A DNA stretch of 5,968 nucleotides from Candidatus Sulfotelmatobacter sp. (GTDB lineage: Bacteria > Acidobacteriota > Terriglobia > Terriglobales > SbA1). The notes below the pieces were generated by a model that saw only the letters and a program-made list of their open reading frames with translations, was not told the origin of the DNA and did no database searches. This document shows, in pieces, positions 1-5,968 of the stretch. The translations under genes were made by a program, and so were the position numbers. Numbering within the stretch: position 1 is the stretch's first letter; the number at the start of each line of letters is the position of its first letter. The stretch lies in NCBI GenBank assembly GCA_030151135.1, contig JASLEQ010000271.1, forward strand, positions 1 through 5,968, in the 5' to 3' direction.

Positions 1-2473
1 GGAATCTGCCGGTCTCAAGATAGACAACGATCGCTACAGCTTCGCCTGCGCTTGGGGAGATCACAACGGAAATGGCTTGCCCGATCTTTACGTCGCGAAC
101 GATTTTGGGCGCAACAATCTCTATCTCAATAACGGCGACGGAACGTTTACCTCGGCCGCTCATGAGGCCCACGCAGAGGACGTGGGCGCCGGCATGAGCG
201 CTTGCTGGCTCGATTTCAATGGCGACGGCAAGCAGGACATCTACGTCGCAAACATGTGGTCCGCAGCCGGCCTGCGCGTTTCAAATCAGGAGAACTTCCA
301 TAAAAATGATCCCGAGGACGTTCGAGCGCTCTATCGCCGGCATGCCCGCGGCAATTCCCTTTATCAAAATCTCGGAGACGGAAAATTCAAAAATGTGGCT
401 GAGGAGGCGAATTGCGAGTTTGGGCGTTGGGCCTGGTCATCCGATTCGTTCGATTTCGATCATGACGGTTTCCCGGACCTGTTTATATCCAACGGCTACG
501 TATCTGGTGCGGAGAGAGCGGACGCTGCCAGTTTTTTTTGGCGACAGGTGGTCGGAAACTCGCCTCGCGATCTTTCTCCCGCTTCCGACTACGAGCATGC
601 GTGGAATGCCATCAACGAGCTCATCCGCTCGGATTATTCATGGAGTGGCTACGAGCGAAATGTTCTCTGCGCCAACAATCAGGATGGCAGTTTTAGCGAC
701 CTATCGGGCATATCGGGGCTCGACTTAATCGACGACAGCCGTGCCTTCGCTCTGTCCGACCTCGACCATGACGGGCGGCTGGAAATCCTGTTAAAGAATC
801 GAAATGCCCCGCAGGTGCGATTACTTTGGAATGCGATGAAAAAGATCGGCAACTCCATCTCGTTCCGCTTGCGTGGCACCAAAAGCAATCGAGATGCCAT
901 CGGCGCCGCAGTTACGCTCGAAGCACAAGGCTACCATCAAACGAAATACCTTCAGGCGGGATCCGGATTTCTTTCGCAACATACCAAGCAGGTCATTTTC
1001 GGCGTCGGAGATACTAAGGAATTACTTCGCGCGACGGTCCGCTGGCCGAGCGGGCTTCTGCAAATTTTCGATCACTTGCCAGTGAACCACAGCATTGAAC
1101 TAACCGAGGGTTCGACCGATTTCCAGCGCGAAAGTTTCTCGGCGATGGTGGCTCCTTCTACAAGGCCACCGGACACTCGATCCATTGAAACCCTTCCCAT
1201 CCAGGTAGCGACCTGGCTGTTGCAGCCGCTTGTTGCGCCATCCGTATCGTTGAGCGATACGTCGGGAAAACTGTGGCACCTCGGCGACTCCAGTAGATCT
1301 ACGCTTTTGCTGTTTTGGGCAAGCGACTCAGACCTGTCACTTCGGCAACTCCGGGAATTGCGAGATCACAAACGATTGGCGACGAAGTTATCTGTCCTCG
1401 CTGTCAACGTGGACGATAGTCGCAATAGAGAGAAACTCTTGGCATTCTCGGTTAAGGAACAGCTTTGGTTCCCTGTGCTATCTCCTACGGAAGAGACGGT
1501 GGGCATCTACAACATTGTCTACCGGTACTTATTCGATCGACATCGCGACATGGATCTTCCAACTTCATTTCTGCTCGATGAAACCGGAAAGATCGTAAAG
1601 GTCTACCGGGGCAGCTTTAAATCAGAAGACATGCTTGCCGACATAGATTCCATTCCGCGCACACCCGAAGAGCGGATGAAGAAGGCTCTTCCCTATTCCG
1701 GCACACTCCACCTCGGGGCATTTCAACGCAACGACTTCACCTATGGGGTCGCATTCTTTCAGCGAGGATATCTTGAGGCCGCCGCCGATGCATTCTTGCA
1801 AGTAATCGCGGATAAACCGGATGACCCAGAGGCCCACTACAACCTTGGAACCCTCTACCTGCAGCGGAATGATCTAGCCAAAGCGCGCGCGCAACTCGAA
1901 AGAACAGTCGAGTTGAAACCGGAACATCCACAGGCCTGGAACAATCTCGGAATGTTAGCGGCAGAAGAAGGTAAAACGGATGAGGCAAGTGAGAACTTCA
2001 AGCGCTCCCTTGCGCTTCACCCCGATTATGACGTCGCACTCTTGAATCTCGGAAATATCTATCGTCGACAGCACCAGTTTCCGCAAGCTGAACAGCTACT
2101 CAGGCGCGCGCTAGAAATCGCCCCGGACAATCCGGAAGCCAATTACAGTATTGCGATGCTCTATGCCCAAGAGGATCAACCGGAACGGGCGGAACAAAAT
2201 TTCCAGCGTGCTCTTTCCCTTCGCCCTGGCTACCAGGATGCACTTAACAACTTTGGCGTGCTGCTCGTTCGCGAAAAGCGTTACTCGGATGCTGAAAAAG
2301 AATTCCAGTCTTGTATTCAGAACAATCCGAACTTCGATCAGGCCTACCTAAATTTGGCGCGACTCTACCTGGTGTGGAATAACAAGGACAAGGCTAGAGA
2401 CACTCTTGAAGTTCTATTGCAGAAGCAACCGCAGCACGAAATCGCGCGCCAGATGCTGAAAATGCTACAGTGA
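1..2473 (+). CDS. CRTAC1-like VCBS/FG-GAP + ASPIC/UnbV + Cys-less thioredoxin-like + TPR protein (5' end missing)
   Basis: The reading frame is open to the left edge (codons begin at base 2), so the N-terminus and any signal peptide lie outside. The TTG at 77 is inside a conserved propeller repeat and is not a real start. Residues are counted from that TTG. Residues 1-255 are the end of a VCBS/FG-GAP beta-propeller with Asp-rich loops at D46-G51, D126-G131 and D228-G233, plus NNGDGTF-type strands. Residues 262-342 are an ASPIC/UnbV domain (NRDAIGA, GSGFLSQ, VRWPSG). Residues 385-527 have a TlpA/AhpC-TSA thioredoxin fold: FWAS at 413-416 and the cis-Pro motif DLPTSFLLDETGKIV, but SDLS (418-421) in place of CxxC. 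Residues 552-789 are seven TPRs at exact 34-residue spacing. The family is usually exported. The likely role is extracytoplasmic binding or scaffolding; thiol redox activity is unlikely. The 12-base gap to the next gene suggests an operon. Domain calls are confident; cellular function is unknown. Confidence 0.93.
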   Translation, partial: ESAGLKIDNDRYSFACAWGDHNGNGLPDLYVANDFGRNNLYLNNGDGTFTSAAHEAHAEDVGAGMSACWLDFNGDGKQDIYVANMWSAAGLRVSNQENFHKNDPEDVRALYRRHARGNSLYQNLGDGKFKNVAEEANCEFGRWAWSSDSFDFDHDGFPDLFISNGYVSGAERADAASFFWRQVVGNSPRDLSPASDYEHAWNAINELIRSDYSWSGYERNVLCANNQDGSFSDLSGISGLDLIDDSRAFALSDLDHDGRLEILLKNRNAPQVRLLWNAMKKIGNSISFRLRGTKSNRDAIGAAVTLEAQGYHQTKYLQAGSGFLSQHTKQVIFGVGDTKELLRATVRWPSGLLQIFDHLPVNHSIELTEGSTDFQRESFSAMVAPSTRPPDTRSIETLPIQVATWLLQPLVAPSVSLSDTSGKLWHLGDSSRSTLLLFWASDSDLSLRQLRELRDHKRLATKLSVLAVNVDDSRNREKLLAFSVKEQLWFPVLSPTEETVGIYNIVYRYLFDRHRDMDLPTSFLLDETGKIVKVYRGSFKSEDMLADIDSIPRTPEERMKKALPYSGTLHLGAFQRNDFTYGVAFFQRGYLEAAADAFLQVIADKPDDPEAHYNLGTLYLQRNDLAKARAQLERTVELKPEHPQAWNNLGMLAAEEGKTDEASENFKRSLALHPDYDVALLNLGNIYRRQHQFPQAEQLLRRALEIAPDNPEANYSIAMLYAQEDQPERAEQNFQRALSLRPGYQDALNNFGVLLVREKRYSDAEKEFQSCIQNNPNFDQAYLNLARLYLVWNNKDKARDTLEVLLQKQPQHEIARQMLKMLQ

Positions 2474-2476
2474 GGG
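2472..2476 (+). promoter_or_regulatory. Ribosome-binding site of the TPR gene, overlapping the upstream stop codon
   Basis: GAGGG begins inside the TGA stop of the upstream gene (2471-2473) and lies 9 bases before the ATG at 2486. That is a normal Shine-Dalgarno distance and supports this start. The overlap of stop and ribosome-binding site suggests translational coupling of the two genes. Confidence 0.6.
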
Positions 2477-2485
2477 CACCAAACT

Positions 2486-4999
2486 ATGCCAGCCTCAGGC
2501 TCATCTTTTCCTCTGAGAATGGTCGCCCTTCTCGTCGCAGCCTTCACCCCAGTCTTCTCGTCCGGTCAGGCCGCATCGCCGCACAAAAACGCTTCGGGCG
2601 CCCCTGATACCGGAGAACTTGCTCGTGCCGAGTCATTCCTGCAGCAAGGGCAGTTTGCCAAGGCCGAATCAGCGGTACAGCGTTTTCTGCAATCCCACCG
2701 CTCCAACATCGATGCCTACAATTTGCTCGGTATTATTTGCAGCAACCAGCAGAATTACGAGTGCGCCCTCAATGCATTTCAGAAAGCGCTGGAGCTCAAC
2801 CCCGCTTCGGGTCGAACTCACACGAATTTAGGAAACCTCTATGCGTCCTCAGGAAAAGCTGAGTTGGCGGAGAAGGAGTTCCGCAAAACTCTTAAGCTCG
2901 CCTCTTCAGATCAGCAGGCGGGCTATAATCTCGCCCTGCTCTTGCTAGCGGAAAACAAGCCTGCGGAGTCAATTCCGTTGCTTCAACACCTCCATCCTTC
3001 CACGGTGGAAGCGAAGATGAATCTCGTGCGCGCCTATCTTCGCGCGAAGCGCACTGCGGAGGGTGACGCTCTGGCAAGGCAACTCTCAATTGAAAGCAAG
3101 AATGACGTGGAGCGACACTTCACGCTTGGCCTTTTATTGGCTTCCGAGAAGCAGTACAAGATGGCCGAATTTGAACTCGAAAAAGCCGACAGTCTGAAAC
3201 CAGGGACATTCGATATTCTTTACAATCTTGGCCAGGTCTATCTCAGCACGAGGAATGATTCAAAGGCCGAACTCGTTCTGCACCGGGCCTTGTCCCTCAA
3301 ACCGGACTCTGCTGACACGATGTATTTGCTTGCCCGAGTGTTCCAGGACGAGTCGCGCCCTGTGGACGCACTCGACCTGCTCGTCCAGGCGCACAAAATC
3401 GCGCCTCAGAACACGGATGTCATCTTCCTGCTGGCGCGGGTCAGCATGACACAGAACTTTTATGAAGACGCGATCCCCCTTCTTGAATCCGGAATCAAGA
3501 TCGCGCCTCAGCGTGTTGATTTGCACGCCGCGCTTGGAGAGAGCTACTTCATGGCGGGCAAGGCCGATCTCGCGATCGATGAATTCAAAACTCTCATCAA
3601 TCTGGATCCTTCCGCTCGCTCCTATACCTTCATGGGCCTATCGTATCGGCACCTGGGTCGTTTCGACGAGGCACGGAAATATTTCGAGGAAGGTCTTAAG
3701 CGCGATCCAAAAAATGTTGCTTGTCTTTTTAACATAGGATTCATTGAAGAACGGCAAGGAGACACATCGGGCGCTGAGGACAATTTCCAGCAGGCGCTGC
3801 GGTTGAATCCGAATTTTCCCGAAGCCCTCCTGGAACTCGCGAATCTGCGAACTAAGGACAAGAAGTACAGCGAGGCCGCCGATCTTCTTCGCCGATATGT
3901 CAAGGTCAGCCCCAGCCCGGCGCCCGGTTACTACAAACTCGCAATGATCGAGCGAAGCTTGCATCAGATGGACGCGGCCCAGCGTGACCTGCAGGTCTTC
4001 CAGACACTCTCCAAGAATGCCTCCACGGGGCCGTACCCATTCCAGCATCTGTTCGATTACCTCGACAATCGCTCGCAGTTGTCAGCCAAGGAGCGCACAA
4101 CCCTCGACATCACCGAACTGAATGCGCGTATCCAAAAGAACCCCGGGCAGCCTCAGGATTTGTATCTTCTGGCGGAGGGCTATCTGAAGCTCGGCAAACG
4201 TGAGGAAGCGCTCGAAACCATCACGCAACTGGATCGGATCAGTTCCGGGGACTATCGAACTCAGACCGGAATCGGGGTATTGTTGGCACAATTCCACCTG
4301 TATGAGCCAGCGATTTCGCATTTCAATAATGCGTTGGCTGCAAATCCTGAGTCCGATGAAATTAAGTTCGATCTCGCTGATGCACTCTTCCGGAATAGTT
4401 CCTATAAAGAGGCGCTGCAAACCATCCAGACGATTTCAGGCGCCGGCAGAAAAGACGATACATTCCTCTCGTTACTCGGCGATACCTATGCTCACCTTGG
4501 TGACAGCGCGAAAAGTATAGAAATTTTTCGGGATGCAATCACTCGTAATCCTGACAACGATCAGTACTACCTGTCCCTCATGATGGTGCAGCTTCGCAGT
4601 GGTGATTCCGAAGGCGCCGAGCAAACTCTTAGAAAAGGTCATGACCGGATTCCAGCCTCCGGCAAAATTCAGTGGGGCTTGGGCCTGATCTCAGCCTTGC
4701 AAGGCAACACCAAAATTGCGGAAGAGCAGTTGGAACGTGCAGTGGATCTCCTTCCGGAATGGGCGGGCAGCTACTCGACTCTCGGCGTTTTTTATTACCA
4801 AACAGGACAGATCGAAAAGGCCCGTGAGGTGCTCAACCGGTTTAAGGGCAGCAGTGCGGCAGGTCTGGACGTGCAGCGCATCGAACAGGTTCTTTCGCAA
4901 ACACCCGCCACTCCTGCATCTGCAATTCGGCCGCTCACGGCGCAAGCCAAGCAACAGCTATTACAGTTCGCGTTCATCATCGCGGACCGAACACTTTGA
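2486..4999 (+). CDS. Exported long TPR-repeat protein (about 21 TPR units)
   Basis: Complete 837-residue protein. The ATG at 2486 is supported by the GAGGG site and by an immediate signal peptide: Arg11, a hydrophobic stretch MVALLVAAF, then a polar end with likely signal peptidase I cleavage near Gln28-Ala30. This places the mature protein in the periplasm or outside. The rest is almost entirely TPR helix pairs. Unit starts recur every 34 residues (for example 77, 111, 145; 210, 244, 278, 312, 346; 413, 447, 481; 592, 626, 660, 694, 728, 762), with typical N-L-G, Y-A and L-x-P positions. A non-TPR linker at about 515-557 divides it into 14 and 7 units. The tail after about 796 is Ala/Pro/Gln-rich. 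No enzymatic domain or catalytic motif is visible. TPRs bind proteins or peptides, so a scaffold or secretion-related adaptor role next to the propeller proteins is inferred; the partner is unknown. Confidence 0.95.
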   Translation: MPASGSSFPLRMVALLVAAFTPVFSSGQAASPHKNASGAPDTGELARAESFLQQGQFAKAESAVQRFLQSHRSNIDAYNLLGIICSNQQNYECALNAFQKALELNPASGRTHTNLGNLYASSGKAELAEKEFRKTLKLASSDQQAGYNLALLLLAENKPAESIPLLQHLHPSTVEAKMNLVRAYLRAKRTAEGDALARQLSIESKNDVERHFTLGLLLASEKQYKMAEFELEKADSLKPGTFDILYNLGQVYLSTRNDSKAELVLHRALSLKPDSADTMYLLARVFQDESRPVDALDLLVQAHKIAPQNTDVIFLLARVSMTQNFYEDAIPLLESGIKIAPQRVDLHAALGESYFMAGKADLAIDEFKTLINLDPSARSYTFMGLSYRHLGRFDEARKYFEEGLKRDPKNVACLFNIGFIEERQGDTSGAEDNFQQALRLNPNFPEALLELANLRTKDKKYSEAADLLRRYVKVSPSPAPGYYKLAMIERSLHQMDAAQRDLQVFQTLSKNASTGPYPFQHLFDYLDNRSQLSAKERTTLDITELNARIQKNPGQPQDLYLLAEGYLKLGKREEALETITQLDRISSGDYRTQTGIGVLLAQFHLYEPAISHFNNALAANPESDEIKFDLADALFRNSSYKEALQTIQTISGAGRKDDTFLSLLGDTYAHLGDSAKSIEIFRDAITRNPDNDQYYLSLMMVQLRSGDSEGAEQTLRKGHDRIPASGKIQWGLGLISALQGNTKIAEEQLERAVDLLPEWAGSYSTLGVFYYQTGQIEKAREVLNRFKGSSAAGLDVQRIEQVLSQTPATPASAIRPLTAQAKQQLLQFAFIIADRTL

Positions 5000-5025
5000 G
5001 GATAGCGACGAAGCTGCGCTAGAAT
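4996..5025 (+). promoter_or_regulatory. Putative sigma70-type promoter for the third gene
   Basis: A -10 hexamer TAGAAT (5020-5025, 5 of 6 matches to TATAAT) is preceded 18 bases upstream by TTGAGG (4996-5001, TTGA matching the -35 core). The -35 overlaps the stop of the TPR gene. The start point would be near 5032, giving a leader of about 78 bases before the ATG at 5110. This rests on consensus matching by eye only. Confidence 0.42.
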
Positions 5026-5056
5026 GCCTTTCAACAGCTTTATTATCGCTCGCATC

Positions 5057-5078
5057 GGCGCGAAGACCGCGCCATTTT
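5057..5078 (+). terminator. GC hairpin followed by T4: weak intrinsic terminator or leader attenuator
   Basis: GGCGCG (5057-5062) and CGCGCC (5068-5073) form a perfect 6-bp all-GC stem with a 5-base loop AAGAC, followed by A and TTTT (5074-5078). It lies 57 bases after the stop of the TPR gene, where it could end the upstream transcript. It also lies downstream of the putative promoter at 4996-5025, so it could act inside the leader of the next gene. The T tract is short, so termination may be partial. Confidence 0.42.
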
Positions 5079-5083
5079 AAGAA

Positions 5084-5128
5084 ATGAGGAACCGGGCGAA
5101 GCAAAACGCATGTTCCGATGCCACGTAA
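5084..5128 (+). CDS. Possible 14-codon leader ORF overlapping the start of the CRTAC1 gene
   Basis: ATG at 5084 opens a 14-codon frame (MRNRAKQNACSDAT) ending in TAA at 5126-5128. It overlaps the first 19 bases of the next gene in another frame. It starts 6 bases after the hairpin T tract. No good Shine-Dalgarno lies before it, and its composition gives no support. It is listed only because the downstream gene also lacks a well-spaced ribosome-binding site (the AGGA at 5087-5090 is 19 bases from its ATG), which would make translational coupling useful. It may well be chance. Confidence 0.12.
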   Translation: MRNRAKQNACSDAT

Positions 5129-5968
5129 TCATTGCTGGCCTTTGCCTGTGCTCAAATCTTCTCGCCTATGGCCCGGAAGATTATGCTCAACGTTCAGCAA
5201 CGCCTACAAGCGCACCGTCGATCCGCGTGCACTACACTGATGTTCGTAAAGAAGCGGGCATCACATTTCAACAGGATTCCACGCAGACGGAAGAAAAGTA
5301 TTATCTCGAGACCATGGGAACTGGGGTGGCGTGGCTTGACTACGACCAGGACGGGCTGATGGATCTGTTTTTCGTGCAATCGGCCGCCACTGATCTTTAC
5401 AAACCATCTCAACCGCTGCGTTCGGCGCTCTATCACAATAACGGCGACGGCACTTTTAGTGACGTTACGACGAAGGCCGGCCTCGGTGGCGAAGGACACT
5501 ATGGCCAAGGCGTAGCTGTCGGTGATTTCGATAACGATGGATATCCGGATATTTACGTCACCGGCTACGGCCGCGCGATTTTGTATCACAACAACGGCGA
5601 CGGCAGCTTCACCGACGTAACGGCAAAGGCCGGCGTCGCTAATGACGGTGGATGGTCCACAAGCGCTGGATGGTTCGACTACGACAAAGACGGTTGGCTC
5701 GATCTCCTCGTCACCGACTACATCGAGTGGAGTCCGAAAAACAACATTTGGTGCGGCGAGCACCGCCCTGGCTATCGCGCTTACTGTCATCCTGGAAATT
5801 ACAAAGGCCAGCGCATCAAGCTGTACCACAACAATCATGATGGTACTTTTACTGATGTTAGCGATACCTCGGGTGTCGGCAAACCTGAGGCCAAGGGAAT
5901 GGGCGTTGTTTTAGCCGATTTCAACAATTACGGCTGGCCCGATATCGCCGTCGCCAATGACTCCTGGC
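5110..5968 (+). CDS. CRTAC1-family VCBS/FG-GAP repeat protein, secreted (3' end missing)
   Basis: The frame runs from ATG 5110 off the right edge: 286 codons with no stop. This ATG is the first possible start after an in-frame TAG at 5020-5022. It is followed at once by a signal-peptide-like stretch (Arg3, hydrophobic 6-19, likely cleavage after Ala19). There is no lipobox. The mature part begins with the family motif around 43-90: FTDV-like start, AGITF, E67-T-M-G, then the loop D77-x-D79-x-D81-G. More Asp-rich loops lie at D139-G144, D190-G195 and D270-G275. Strand repeats LYHNNGDGTF/SF recur at 107, 158 and 238. C215 and C226 flank a segment with RPGY and YCHPGNY and may form a disulfide. 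The family forms calcium-stabilised, integrin-like beta-propellers outside the cytoplasm. Related proteins often go on to an ASPIC/UnbV domain, which would lie beyond the window. It is a paralogue of the first gene at the propeller level; ligand and function are unknown. Confidence 0.92.
   Translation, partial: MFRCHVIIAGLCLCSNLLAYGPEDYAQRSATPTSAPSIRVHYTDVRKEAGITFQQDSTQTEEKYYLETMGTGVAWLDYDQDGLMDLFFVQSAATDLYKPSQPLRSALYHNNGDGTFSDVTTKAGLGGEGHYGQGVAVGDFDNDGYPDIYVTGYGRAILYHNNGDGSFTDVTAKAGVANDGGWSTSAGWFDYDKDGWLDLLVTDYIEWSPKNNIWCGEHRPGYRAYCHPGNYKGQRIKLYHNNHDGTFTDVSDTSGVGKPEAKGMGVVLADFNNYGWPDIAVANDSW

Noticed and set aside
77..79. TTG as the start codon of the first gene
   Set aside because: The frame is open upstream to base 2 and encodes conserved propeller residues (YSFACAWGDHNGNG) directly before it, so the gene begins outside the window.
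1882..1892. Alternating GC run
   Set aside because: It encodes a normal Lys-Ala-Arg-Ala stretch of a TPR helix and needs no other explanation.
3638..4048. 136-codon minus-strand frame inside the TPR gene
   Set aside because: It lies wholly within a well-phased TPR coding region, has no recognisable domain and no ribosome-binding site. It is an antisense shadow.
5132..5359. 75-codon plus-strand frame overlapping the start of the second CRTAC1 gene
   Set aside because: It is in a different frame from the signal peptide and propeller repeats, is basic and low in structure, and has no family resemblance.
5194..5838. 214-codon open frame on the minus strand opposite the second CRTAC1 gene
   Set aside because: Its Val/Ile-rich translation is the antisense image of the repeated Asp/Gly codons of the propeller loops. 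The plus strand has a clear family match and signal peptide.
5428..5877. Recurring AACGGCGACGG-type DNA repeats
   Set aside because: They encode the NNGDG turn of successive propeller repeats, also present near base 131. They are protein repeats, not a CRISPR or mobile-element signal.

Overview
The window holds three large same-strand (+) genes: two fragments cut by the window edges and one complete gene between them. All three look like exported or cell-surface proteins of a soil-type, mid-GC bacterium. CRTAC1-type VCBS/FG-GAP proteins, an ASPIC/UnbV domain and very long TPR proteins side by side are most typical of Acidobacteriota (Terriglobia-like genomes rich in CRTAC1 paralogues). The sigma70-like -10 element TAGAAT before the third gene fits too. 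This taxonomic call is an inference from family content, not a database match.

Layout: (1) Bases 1-2473 are the 3' part of a multidomain gene. It encodes the end of a VCBS/FG-GAP beta-propeller, an ASPIC/UnbV domain, a thioredoxin-like (TlpA/AhpC-TSA) domain whose CxxC cysteines are both replaced by serine, and seven C-terminal TPRs. (2) After a 12-base gap, with a GAGGG ribosome-binding site overlapping the previous stop, comes 2486-4999. This is a complete 837-residue protein with a signal peptide and about 21 TPR units in two blocks (14 + 7). (3) A 110-base intergenic region (5000-5109) follows. It carries a plausible sigma70 promoter, a GC-rich perfect hairpin followed by T4, and a possible 14-codon leader ORF overlapping the next start. 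(4) From 5110 to the right edge runs the 5' part of a second CRTAC1-family gene, with a signal peptide and four visible calcium-loop-type repeats. It has no stop inside the window.

Genes 1 and 2 are probably co-transcribed and translationally linked. Gene 3 may be read through from them or started from its own promoter. A reasonable inference is an extracytoplasmic module in which propeller proteins (ligand or polymer binding, calcium-stabilised) work with TPR scaffolds, but no substrate or pathway can be read from the sequence. There are no RNA genes, mobile elements, CRISPR arrays or attachment sites in the window. The most unusual points are the fused architecture of gene 1 with its cysteine-free redoxin domain, the split TPR superhelix of gene 2, and the promoter-hairpin-leader arrangement before gene 3.
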